From contig JAFOYK010000065.1 in NCBI GenBank assembly GCA_017424665.1, positions 1 to 5,066 on the forward strand: a stretch of 5,066 bases of DNA, read 5' to 3'. A program made the position numbers and the translations under genes. The stretch is from Oscillospiraceae bacterium. GTDB taxonomy: Bacteria; Bacillota; Clostridia; Oscillospirales; Ruminococcaceae. Positions 1 through 5,066 of the stretch are shown here, piece by piece (within the stretch, counting starts at the first letter, position 1; each line of letters starts with the position of its first letter). The notes below the pieces were generated by a model that was given only the letters and a program-made list of their open reading frames with translations, did no database searches and had not been told where the DNA came from.

Positions 1-219
1 CGAAACAGATTTTCCGTGGCCAAGGTGGTCTTCGCCCACAACGGCAATTCCGTTTTCCGCAAGAAATTCTGCAAAATCGTTATAGCGGTGAACATATTCC
101 GCAATTCCGTGAACGATTTGCAAAACCGCTTTCGGCTCTCCTTCCGGAAGCCATTCTTCGCAATGGATTTCGGTTTTTCCGTCAGAAGAGAGAAAACAAA
201 AAGAATTGTGAACAATCAT
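1..219 (-). CDS. Alpha/beta hydrolase, monoacylglycerol lipase/lysophospholipase-like (N-terminal part, cut by window edge)
   Basis: The minus strand is open from an ATG at 219-217 to the window edge, giving the first 73 residues of a larger protein. Residues 31-38 (AVLQIVHG) carry the strand and HG oxyanion-hole motif of the serine-hydrolase fold. HGIAEYVHRY (37-46) and DHLGHGKS (64-71) match the start of the Hydrolase_4 (serine aminopeptidase S33-like) group, which includes monoacylglycerol lipases and lysophospholipases. There is no signal peptide, so the enzyme is probably cytoplasmic. The nucleophile GxSxG and the rest of the triad lie outside the window, so activity cannot be confirmed. 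A GGGAGG ribosome binding site lies at 231-236, 11 bases from the ATG, and an in-frame stop at 241-243 rules out a longer N-terminus. The gene is divergent from glycerol kinase; a monoglyceride lipase would supply its substrate, but that link is inferred. Family confident, substrate not. Confidence 0.85.
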   Translation of the reverse strand, partial: MIVHNSFCFLSSDGKTEIHCEEWLPEGEPKAVLQIVHGIAEYVHRYNDFAEFLAENGIAVVGEDHLGHGKSVS

Positions 220-238
220 GGAAAAATCGCCCTCCCTA

Positions 239-247
239 TGTTATAAT
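239..247 (+). promoter_or_regulatory. Extended -10 promoter for glpK
   Basis: TGTTATAAT fits the extended -10 consensus (TGnTATAAT) exactly. No good -35 is visible 16-18 bases upstream (the bases there read roughly TGGAAA), which is tolerated by extended -10 promoters. The predicted transcript start is near 253-255, giving a leader of about 60 bases before the glpK ATG. This start falls at the edge of the palindrome at 253-264. Confidence 0.55.
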
Positions 248-252
248 TAAAG

Positions 253-264
253 TGTAAATTTACA
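253..264. promoter_or_regulatory. Candidate operator: 12-bp perfect palindrome between the divergent promoters
   Basis: TGTAAATTTACA reads identically on both strands. It sits exactly 5 bases from the plus-strand -10 (242-247) and 5 bases from the minus-strand -10 (270-275), so it covers the predicted start sites of both genes. A dimeric repressor bound here would block both transcripts. I cannot assign the motif to a named regulator family. Confidence 0.5.
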
Positions 265-269
265 AATTC

Positions 270-278
270 ATAATAGCA
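270..278 (-). promoter_or_regulatory. Extended -10 promoter for the alpha/beta hydrolase
   Basis: On the minus strand this reads TGCTATTAT, an extended -10 with one mismatch to TGnTATAAT. The expected -35 position (about 293-298) reads TATCTT on the minus strand, which is poor. The predicted start near 263 gives a leader of about 44 bases before the hydrolase ATG. The element mirrors the glpK -10 across the central palindrome. Confidence 0.4.
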
Positions 279-314
279 CTTTCCAAGCGAAAAAGATAGG
301 GGGTTTTATTAAGA

Positions 315-1811
315 ATGAAAGAATACGTTCTTTCCCTTGACCAGGGAACAACCAGTTCCCGAGCAATTGTTTTTAATAAATCCGGTGAAATTGTTTCTGT
401 CGGCCAATATCCTTACGAACAGATTTATCCCCAATCCGGCTGGGTCGAACACGACCCCGAAGTTATTTGGGAAACCGAAAGATTGGCGGCGGAAGAAGCC
501 GTTAAGAAAGCCGGAATTGAAATTTCCGCAATCGGAATCACCAACCAGCGCGAAACCACAATAATCTGGGAAAAAGAAACCGGAAAGCCGATTTATAACG
601 CAATAGTCTGGCAATGCAGAAGAACCGCCGCAATCTGCGATATGCTTACCGCAAAAGGTTATTCCGAAACGGTAAAAGAAAAAACCGGGCTTATGATCGA
701 CGCTTATTTTTCCGGAACAAAAATAAAATGGATTCTCGACCATGTTCCCGGTTCTTATGAAAGAGCAAAAAACGGTGAACTTCTTTTCGGAACGGTTGAA
801 ACCTGGCTTATCTGGAAGCTTACCGGCGGAAAGGCCCACGTTACGGATTATTCCAACGCTTCAAGAACAATGCTTTTCAACATCCACACCCTTAAATGGG
901 ACGAAGAACTTTGTGAAATGCTCGGAATTCCGATGTGCATGCTTCCGAAACCCGTTCAGAACTCCGAACTTTACGGTGTTGTTGACGAAAACATTCCCGG
1001 GCTCGAATCTCTTGCGGGGGTTCCTGTTTGCGGTGCCGCCGGCGACCAGCAGGCCGCACTTTTCGGCCAGGGCTGTTTCGAAATCGGTTCCGCAAAAAAT
1101 ACATACGGCACCGGCTGTTTCACCCTTATGAACGTTGGCGAAAAACCCGTTGTTTCAAATTCCGGCCTTGTTACAACCGTTGCCTGGAGCATTGGCGGAA
1201 AGACCACCTATGCTCTTGAAGGAAGCGTTTTCAACGGCGGTTCAACTATTCAGTGGCTCCGCGACGGGCTCGGAATTATCGATTCCGCCCCGGAAGTCAA
1301 TCCCCTTGCGGAATCCGTTCCGGATTCCGGCGGCGTTATCCTTGTTCCCGCGTTCACCGGTCTTGGCGCGCCTCATTGGGATATGTATGCCCGCGGCGCA
1401 CTTCTCGGAATCACCCGCGGAACAACCAAGGCGCATATCGCAAGGGCCGCCCTTGAAGGAATCGCCTATCAGGTAACGGATATGATGAACGCCATGCGAA
1501 GCGACGCGGATTGCGAAATTGCCGTTCTCCATGTTGACGGAGGCGCTTCTGTAAGCAACCTTATGATGCAGATTCAGTCCGACCTTCTCCGAATTCCCGT
1601 TGAGCGCCCGAAAGTTGTTGAAACAACCGCCTTCGGCGCAGCCGCCCTTGCGGGACTTTATGCCGGAGTTTGGGAAAGTCTTGATGAAATTTCTTCCGCC
1701 CACGAAAGCGAAAGAACTTTCTATCCGGAAAGACCCGCGGCGGACGCGGAAAAAGATTATAACCAATGGAAGCGCGCGGTCGGAAGAGCCTGCGGCTGGG
1801 TTGAAAAATAA
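315..1811 (+). CDS. glpK: Glycerol kinase
   Basis: This cytoplasmic enzyme transfers phosphate from ATP to glycerol, making sn-glycerol 3-phosphate. At 498 residues it is full length for the family (E. coli 502). The FGGY fold begins with the phosphate loop DQGTTSSRA (9-17). Both FGGY signatures fit: YFSGTKIKWILDH (131-143) and residues 361-381, beginning GALLGITRG. Expected glycerol contacts are present: R79-E80 in NQRE, W99, Y131, D244 in AGDQQ and F269. The start follows AGGGGG at 298-303, 11 bases upstream. The segment between SELYG (217-221) and AGDQQ (242-246) differs from model enzymes: it has neither the HFYG histidine phosphorylated by HPr in enterococcal GlpK nor the GGxGGTR fructose-1,6-bisphosphate loop of E. 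coli GlpK. No glpF or glpD lies within view. Transcription probably starts at the extended -10 at 239-247 and ends at the hairpin at 1818-1844. Confidence 0.97.
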   Translation: MKEYVLSLDQGTTSSRAIVFNKSGEIVSVGQYPYEQIYPQSGWVEHDPEVIWETERLAAEEAVKKAGIEISAIGITNQRETTIIWEKETGKPIYNAIVWQCRRTAAICDMLTAKGYSETVKEKTGLMIDAYFSGTKIKWILDHVPGSYERAKNGELLFGTVETWLIWKLTGGKAHVTDYSNASRTMLFNIHTLKWDEELCEMLGIPMCMLPKPVQNSELYGVVDENIPGLESLAGVPVCGAAGDQQAALFGQGCFEIGSAKNTYGTGCFTLMNVGEKPVVSNSGLVTTVAWSIGGKTTYALEGSVFNGGSTIQWLRDGLGIIDSAPEVNPLAESVPDSGGVILVPAFTGLGAPHWDMYARGALLGITRGTTKAHIARAALEGIAYQVTDMMNAMRSDADCEIAVLHVDGGASVSNLMMQIQSDLLRIPVERPKVVETTAFGAAALAGLYAGVWESLDEISSAHESERTFYPERPAADAEKDYNQWKRAVGRACGWVEK

Positions 1812-1817
1812 AAAATT

Positions 1818-1844
1818 GCGGCGGAATTTTTTTCGCCGCTTTTT
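1818..1844 (+). terminator. Rho-independent terminator of glpK
   Basis: GCGGCG (1818-1823) pairs with CGCCGC (1834-1839). The stem is extended inward by a G-T wobble and two A-T pairs around a TTTT loop, and is followed by TTTTT (1840-1844). It starts 6 bases after the glpK stop codon. Confidence 0.85.
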
Positions 1845-1845
1845 G

Positions 1846-1865
1846 CAGCAAAAAGCTGTTTTTTT
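1846..1865 (+). terminator. Second, weaker hairpin with long T-tract
   Basis: CAGC (1846-1849) and GCTG (1855-1858) form a short stem around AAAAA and are followed by seven Ts (1859-1865). The stem is only 4 bp plus a possible G-T wobble, so it is a plausible back-up to the terminator just upstream rather than a strong one. Confidence 0.45.
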
Positions 1866-1894
1866 CGCACTATATATGTGAAACCCATTTTTTC

Positions 1895-1902
1895 GGAGGT
1901 GA
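1895..1902 (+). promoter_or_regulatory. Strong ribosome binding site selecting the GTG start of the lipoprotein
   Basis: GGAGGTGA is a near-perfect anti-16S match, with GGAGG 7 bases from the GTG at 1907. The only nearby ATG (1876) is followed at once by TGA, so the GTG is the real start. A possible -10 (TATATA, 1871-1876) lacks a convincing -35, so how this gene is transcribed is unclear. Confidence 0.8.
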
Positions 1903-1906
1903 AGTT

Positions 1907-2614
1907 GTGAAAAAACTGTTTTTAATTTTGCTTGCTTTCGTTATGATATTTTCCATTTCCGCCTGTGCAAGCGCCAACGGTCACCGTTATGAAGGCCCAT
2001 GGGCGAATTTTGGAAACATAAGACCGGTTATAATGGTGAATGGGGGAAAATATTATTACGGGGAGTATTTCAGCGGCGGCATTATACCCGAAGGATTTTC
2101 CGAAATCGGAGAAACGGTTTTTGTCGGGGATTCGGAACCTTTGAAAAATTTTGAAATTAAAAGCGGAACCGAAATTTCCGGAAAAGTTTTTGCCGGCGAC
2201 AAAACGAATGCCACCGTTTATGTCCTTGCGGATTCTCCCGAATGGGCAAAAGGCGGAAGCTTCCGCTTCGTCTGTGAAAAAATGGTCACCGAGCCGAACC
2301 GATCCGGTTACGACAGCCTTCTTTTCTATGGCGGAAACCTTTATGAATTAAGTTTCCAAAAAGGCGAAGATTTTTCCACAAAGGAACTTCCGGAAGGATT
2401 TGTTTCCGCCGGAAAACTCAAATATATCAAAATCGATAATCTTCCTCAAAACGATTTTGAAACAAACTGCCGCCAGGATGCTTTCGGAAACAGCGTTGAC
2501 GGAAAAGAAGTTTTTATAAACCCCGATGACCTTTCCGAAATTTATGTTGCAACCCTTCATTACTGGAAAGAAGGTTCCTATACTGTTTACACAAAATGCA
2601 TAATTTCAGAATAA
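1907..2614 (+). CDS. Predicted lipoprotein with a tandemly duplicated domain, function unknown
   Basis: This is a 235-residue exported protein that I do not recognise. Residues 1-20 form a lipoprotein signal peptide: MKK, a hydrophobic core, then the lipobox ISAC with the lipidated cysteine at position 20, so it should be anchored on the outer face of the membrane. The mature part contains two copies of one domain, about residues 40-124 and 137-232. Both carry, in order, a GG-x(2)-Y segment, PEGF (61-64 and 162-165), an aligned G (68, 169) and D (75, 177), P (78, 180), an FE pair (82-83, 184-185), a YV pair (105-106, 213-214), W (113, 220) and a cysteine (123, 231). No catalytic motif is evident; the alternating aromatic and polar residues suggest beta structure and a binding or structural role. 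It follows glpK after tandem terminators and is convergent with glnN, so neither neighbour tells its function. Confidence 0.85.
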   Translation: MKKLFLILLAFVMIFSISACASANGHRYEGPWANFGNIRPVIMVNGGKYYYGEYFSGGIIPEGFSEIGETVFVGDSEPLKNFEIKSGTEISGKVFAGDKTNATVYVLADSPEWAKGGSFRFVCEKMVTEPNRSGYDSLLFYGGNLYELSFQKGEDFSTKELPEGFVSAGKLKYIKIDNLPQNDFETNCRQDAFGNSVDGKEVFINPDDLSEIYVATLHYWKEGSYTVYTKCIISE

Positions 2615-2641
2615 AAAAAGCACCCCTCGGGGTGCTTTTTT
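2613..2641. terminator. Bidirectional terminator between the lipoprotein gene and glnN
   Basis: GCACCC (2620-2625) pairs with GGGTGC (2630-2635) around a CTCG tetraloop. Seven As (2613-2619) precede it and six Ts (2636-2641) follow, so it reads as a U-tract terminator on both strands. It begins at the lipoprotein stop codon and ends 8 bases from the glnN stop, serving both convergent genes. Confidence 0.92.
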
Positions 2642-2649
2642 GTTTTGGT

Positions 2650-4740
2650 TCAAACGCTGAAAAGAAGATCGCGGTATGCCGGGAAGGGCCAATATTCATC
2701 GCCGACAATAACTTCAAGTTCATCCGCAACTTCACGAAGTTCGTGAAGGGTGGGATAAAGTTCGTCGCAGACATATCTTGCCTGGGGATGAATCTCTTTG
2801 ATGGTTTTCGCTTTTGCGCTGCGTTCTTCAACAATTTCAACTCTGCGCTCAAGTTCCTTGATAAGTCCGTCGATCTTTTTGATGAAATCGACTTCGGTGC
2901 TTTCGGAAACATCGATTCCGATGGTCTTTTTCGCAACGGCGGTTTCCGCAAGAACTTTTTCAAATTTGATGCAGGCAGGCATGATATCTTTTCTTACCAT
3001 ATCGATCATGGTGAGAGCTTCGATTATTTCCACCTTGCTGTAGTTTTCAAACTGAATTTCCTGACGGGAACGGACTTCGCTTTCGGTAAAAATTTTATGG
3101 CGGGCAAAAAGTTCAATGTTCTTTTTATCCGGATAATGCTCGAGAGCATCGACAGCGTTTCTGAAATTGCAAAGTCCGCGTCTTTTTGCTTCTTCCACCC
3201 ATTCGTCGGTATAGTTGTTTCCGTTGAAAATTATGCGTTTGTGGTCGCGCATGGTTTCGGCGATAAGCGCATTAACTCCGGAATCGAAATCTTCGGCATT
3301 TTCAAGCCTGTCCGCAAAGTTGCGGAGAACGTCCGCAACGCCGGTGTTGAGCATTACGTTCGGGCAGGCGATGGAAATGCTGGAACCGGGCATACGGAAC
3401 TCGAATTTATTACCGGTGAAAGCAAAAGGAGAAGTTCTGTTTCGGTCGGATTTATCTTTCATGAATTCCGGAACGGAAGCAACGCCGGTTTCCATTTTTT
3501 CCGCGTTCCATTCTTTTGAGCCGTGGCCTTCCTCAACGGAAGTGAGAATGTTGGTGATATAATCGCCAAGGAACATGGAGATGATTGCGGGGGGCGCTTC
3601 GCTTCCGCCAAGGCGACGGTCGTTTCCTGCGGTTGCAACGGAAATTCTGAGAAGATCCTGGTTTTCATCAACCGCGCGGATTACAGCGCACATAAAGAGC
3701 TGGAACTGTTTGTTGGTTTCCGGTTCTTTGCCGGGGCTGAAAAGGTTGTGGCCGGTGTCGGTGGTAAGGGACCAGTTGTCGTGCTTACCGCTTCCGTTAA
3801 CCCCGCGGAAAGGTTTTTCATGAAGAAGGCAGGCAAGGTCATGTTTTTCCGCAACCTTTTTCATAATTTCCATGGTGAGCTGGTTGTGGTCGGTGGCAAG
3901 GTTAACTCTGCAGTAACCGGGAGCAAGTTCGTGCTGGCTGGGAGCCGCTTCGTTATGTTTGGTTTTTGCGTAAACGCCAAGTTTCCAAAGTTCCTCATCA
4001 AGGTCTTTCATGAAAGCGGCAACTCTCGGACGAAGGTTTCCGAAATAATGATCCTCCATCTCCTGACCTTTTGGCGGCGGAGCACCGAAAAGGGTTCTTC
4101 CGGTTATAACAAGGTCTTTGCGTTTTTTATACTGTTTTCTGTCAAGAAGGAAATATTCCTGTTCCGCGCCGGCGGTTGCGAAAACTCTTTTTGCTTCGGT
4201 GTCACCAAAAAGATGGACAACACGAAGGGCTTCTTTGCAGACTGCTTCGGTGGAACGGAGAAGGGGTGTTTTTTTGTCAAGAACTTCGCCGCTGTAAGAG
4301 CAGAAAACGGTGGGAATGCAAAGAGAACCGTCCTTTACAAAAGCAAAGGATGTTGGGTCCCAGGCGGTGTAGCCCCTTGCTTCAAAAGTTGCGCGAAGTC
4401 CGCCGGAAGGAAAGCTGGAAGCGTCCGGCTCGCCTTTGATAAGGTGTTTTCCGCGGAAATCAAGACCAACTCCGCCAACTCCGTCCGGCTGGATAAAGCT
4501 GTCGTGCTTTTCTGCGGAAAGACCGGTCATAGGCTGGAACCAATGGGTATAATGGGTCGCGCCTTTTTCGATGGCCCAGTTCATCATTGCTTCCGCAACG
4601 GCATTGGCAATTTCAGAATCCATCTCGCCGCCGTTATCGATTATATCTTCGATCCTTGCGAAAACTTCGGGAGAAAGTCTCTGTCGCATGACGTCCTTAT
4701 TAAAAACCATACTGCCGAATTCATCGGTGAATTTTGCCAC
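2650..4740 (-). CDS. glnN: Glutamine synthetase type III (GSIII)
   Basis: This cytoplasmic enzyme makes glutamine from glutamate, ammonia and ATP. From the GTG at 4740 it has 696 residues, the usual GSIII length and well above the roughly 450-470 of type I enzymes. GSIII landmarks, in order: FGSMVF near the N-terminus, THYTHWFQPMTG (62-73), GEPDASSFPSGG (103-114), the metal-site GAEQEYFLLD (191-200), KTKHNEAAPSQHE (259-271), GVNGSGKHDNWS (313-324), and a segment at 431-449 with NRTSPFAFTG and KFEFR. The charged helical C-terminal region ends in DEYWPFP, typical of the family. A longer frame from a GTG at 4791 is unlikely because that codon lies upstream of the promoter -10. GTG 4740 gives MAKFTDEFG with AGGTG 6 bases upstream; GTG 4749 is the alternative. 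It has its own promoter and terminator, so is probably monocistronic. I saw no clear GlnR box. Only one TTA, CTA or TCA codon occurs in the gene, showing strong codon selection. Confidence 0.96.
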   Translation of the reverse strand: MAKFTDEFGSMVFNKDVMRQRLSPEVFARIEDIIDNGGEMDSEIANAVAEAMMNWAIEKGATHYTHWFQPMTGLSAEKHDSFIQPDGVGGVGLDFRGKHLIKGEPDASSFPSGGLRATFEARGYTAWDPTSFAFVKDGSLCIPTVFCSYSGEVLDKKTPLLRSTEAVCKEALRVVHLFGDTEAKRVFATAGAEQEYFLLDRKQYKKRKDLVITGRTLFGAPPPKGQEMEDHYFGNLRPRVAAFMKDLDEELWKLGVYAKTKHNEAAPSQHELAPGYCRVNLATDHNQLTMEIMKKVAEKHDLACLLHEKPFRGVNGSGKHDNWSLTTDTGHNLFSPGKEPETNKQFQLFMCAVIRAVDENQDLLRISVATAGNDRRLGGSEAPPAIISMFLGDYITNILTSVEEGHGSKEWNAEKMETGVASVPEFMKDKSDRNRTSPFAFTGNKFEFRMPGSSISIACPNVMLNTGVADVLRNFADRLENAEDFDSGVNALIAETMRDHKRIIFNGNNYTDEWVEEAKRRGLCNFRNAVDALEHYPDKKNIELFARHKIFTESEVRSRQEIQFENYSKVEIIEALTMIDMVRKDIMPACIKFEKVLAETAVAKKTIGIDVSESTEVDFIKKIDGLIKELERRVEIVEERSAKAKTIKEIHPQARYVCDELYPTLHELREVADELEVIVGDEYWPFPAYRDLLFSV

Positions 4741-4746
4741 GCATCG

Positions 4747-4761
4747 CACCTGCTTTCCTTT
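4747..4761 (-). promoter_or_regulatory. Ribosome binding region deciding the glnN start
   Basis: On the minus strand two overlapping signals occur. AAAGGA (4756-4761) is 6 bases before GTG 4749, and AGGTG (4747-4751) is 6 bases before GTG 4740. Either start fits; homologues beginning MAK-x-T would favour 4740. The two choices differ by three residues. Confidence 0.6.
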
Positions 4762-4778
4762 TATTATTATACATTTTG

Positions 4779-4807
4779 ATAGTACCACCACAAATTTGAT
4801 GTGTCAA
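4779..4807 (-). promoter_or_regulatory. Sigma-70-type promoter of glnN
   Basis: On the minus strand the -35 is TTGACA (4802-4807) and the -10 is TACTAT (4779-4784), separated by 17 bases. The predicted transcript start is near 4772, giving a leader of about 25-30 bases. An overlapping alternative with -10 TATAAT and -35 TTGTGG (16-base spacer) would start inside the ribosome binding site and is less likely. Confidence 0.8.
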
Positions 4808-4810
4808 CAA

Positions 4811-4822
4811 AAATTTAAATTT
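4811..4822. repeat. 12-bp A/T palindrome in the glnN upstream region
   Basis: AAATTTAAATTT is a perfect palindrome lying just upstream of the glnN -35. It is flanked by two direct CAACA copies (4805-4809 and 4826-4830) 21 bases apart, about two helical turns. It may be a regulator site or an A-tract upstream element; in DNA this AT-rich it may also be chance. Confidence 0.3.
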
Positions 4823-4851
4823 CGGCAACAGTTTCTTTTTAAAACAAAACA

Positions 4852-4880
4852 TTGACAGCAAAATTTTTCAAAACTATAAT
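4852..4880 (+). promoter_or_regulatory. Consensus promoter of the zinc-ribbon gene
   Basis: TTGACA (4852-4857) and TATAAT (4875-4880) match both consensus hexamers exactly with an ideal 17-base spacer. The predicted start is near 4887, giving a leader of about 27 bases with the ribosome binding site AGAGGA (4902-4907) 6 bases before the ATG. Confidence 0.88.
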
Positions 4881-4894
4881 TGAAACAGATTTCA
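4866..4894. promoter_or_regulatory. Candidate operator half-sites over the -10 of the zinc-ribbon promoter
   Basis: TTTCAA (4866-4871) is inverted as TTGAAA (4880-4885) around 8 bases that contain most of the -10. TGAAA (4881-4885) is inverted again as TTTCA (4890-4894) around 4 bases. The placement would suit a repressor damping a perfect-consensus promoter, but the half-sites are short and AT-rich. Confidence 0.3.
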
Positions 4895-4913
4895 CCGGAA
4901 AAGAGGAATTTTT

Positions 4914-5066
4914 ATGGAATGCATAAAATGCAAAAACGAAATGAAAAAAGCAAAACTTTTTATGTTCGGCGGAATTCAGATTCAAAGCGAAACAAAATCC
5001 GTTTTTGAAACCCCGGAAACATGCAACGTTGAAGTTTATGTCTGCAACAAATACGGATACGTTGAA
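4914..5066 (+). CDS. Small zinc-ribbon-like protein, N-terminal 51 residues (cut by window edge)
   Basis: The frame is open from the ATG at 4914 to the right edge. Residues 3-6 (CIKC) form the first knuckle of a zinc ribbon, followed by K-rich and beta-type sequence. VYVCNKYGYVE (41-51) occupies the position where small bacterial zinc-ribbon proteins usually have a second C-x2-C followed by GY-[VI]-E. Here the second cysteine of that pair is tyrosine (Y47), leaving C3, C6, C44 and possibly C37 as metal ligands. No signal peptide is present, so it is probably cytoplasmic. The role is unknown; proteins of this type are often only about 60-80 residues, so the end may lie just beyond the window. 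The start is well supported by AGAGGA at 4902-4907 and a perfect-consensus promoter. It is divergent from glnN, with no evident functional link. Confidence 0.8.
   Translation, partial: MECIKCKNEMKKAKLFMFGGIQIQSETKSVFETPETCNVEVYVCNKYGYVE

Noticed and set aside
16..246. Plus-strand 76-residue open frame
   Set aside because: It is the shadow of the hydrolase, whose minus-strand frame has recognisable HG and DHLGHG motifs and a ribosome binding site.
309..1766. Minus-strand open frames inside glpK (309-839 and 1242-1766)
   Set aside because: They are also in codon register with glpK and explained by the same codon bias; the encoded sequences are low-complexity, rich in F, G and N, and resemble no protein family.
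1856..1876. Promoter for the lipoprotein gene with -10 TATATA at 1871-1876
   Set aside because: No -35 is found at 16-18 bases; the closest candidate, TTGCAG at 1843-1848, is 22 bases away. The region is mainly terminator sequence, so I do not list it as a feature.
4722..4774. Possible leader peptide upstream of glnN (ATG at 4774, minus strand, 17 codons)
   Set aside because: Its ATG falls practically at the predicted transcript start with no ribosome binding site, and the reading overlaps the glnN start; no attenuator hairpin is visible.
2596..4779. Two long plus-strand open frames (2596-3519 and 3523-4779) opposite glnN
   Set aside because: They are exactly in register with glnN codons and arise because glnN avoids TTA, CTA and TCA. 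The translated products show no domain motifs, and no ribosome binding site or promoter was evident for the second frame. The first overlaps the lipoprotein end and the terminator hairpin.
1..5066. Very frequent TTCCG/CGGAA/TTCCGG words throughout, suggesting uptake sequences or a dispersed repeat
   Set aside because: They occur almost entirely within genes and follow from preferred codons (GGA, GAA, TCC, CCG, TTC, ATT) placed next to each other. No longer conserved unit or orientation bias around them is visible.

Overview
The window looks like chromosomal DNA of a low-to-moderate GC Gram-positive bacterium. It is most likely a gut or rumen member of the Clostridia (Oscillospiraceae/Ruminococcaceae-like), but this is inferred from gene families and signal style, not from a marker gene. 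The supporting signs are GGAGG-type ribosome binding sites, GTG starts, near-consensus TTGACA/TATAAT promoters with 17-base spacers, U-tract hairpin terminators, a classic lipobox lipoprotein and a type III glutamine synthetase. I see no mobile element, CRISPR array, tRNA or rRNA.

Layout, left to right. At 1-219 (minus) is the N-terminal part of an alpha/beta hydrolase resembling monoacylglycerol lipase/lysophospholipase; it runs off the left edge. It is divergent from glpK, a complete glycerol kinase at 315-1811 (plus). The 95-base gap holds two extended -10 elements that face each other symmetrically around a perfect 12-bp palindrome. glpK ends in a strong hairpin terminator plus a weaker second one. 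A predicted lipoprotein of unknown function at 1907-2614 (plus) contains two tandem copies of one domain. A bidirectional terminator separates it from glnN, a type III glutamine synthetase read on the minus strand at 2650-4740. glnN is driven by a TTGACA-17-TACTAT promoter. Divergent from it is the start of a small zinc-ribbon-like protein (4914 to the right edge) with a perfect-consensus promoter.

Functionally, the hydrolase and glpK could form a small glyceride-use module: a lipase would release glycerol and GlpK would phosphorylate it to glycerol 3-phosphate. The shared palindrome suggests one repressor could control both. Glutamine synthetase is an ammonium-assimilation gene with its own promoter and terminator. 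The lipoprotein and the zinc-ribbon protein have no assignable function. Most of the window is ordinary core metabolism. The points most worth a second look are the symmetric promoter/operator region, the duplicated lipoprotein domain, the altered regulatory loop of GlpK and the degenerate second zinc knuckle.
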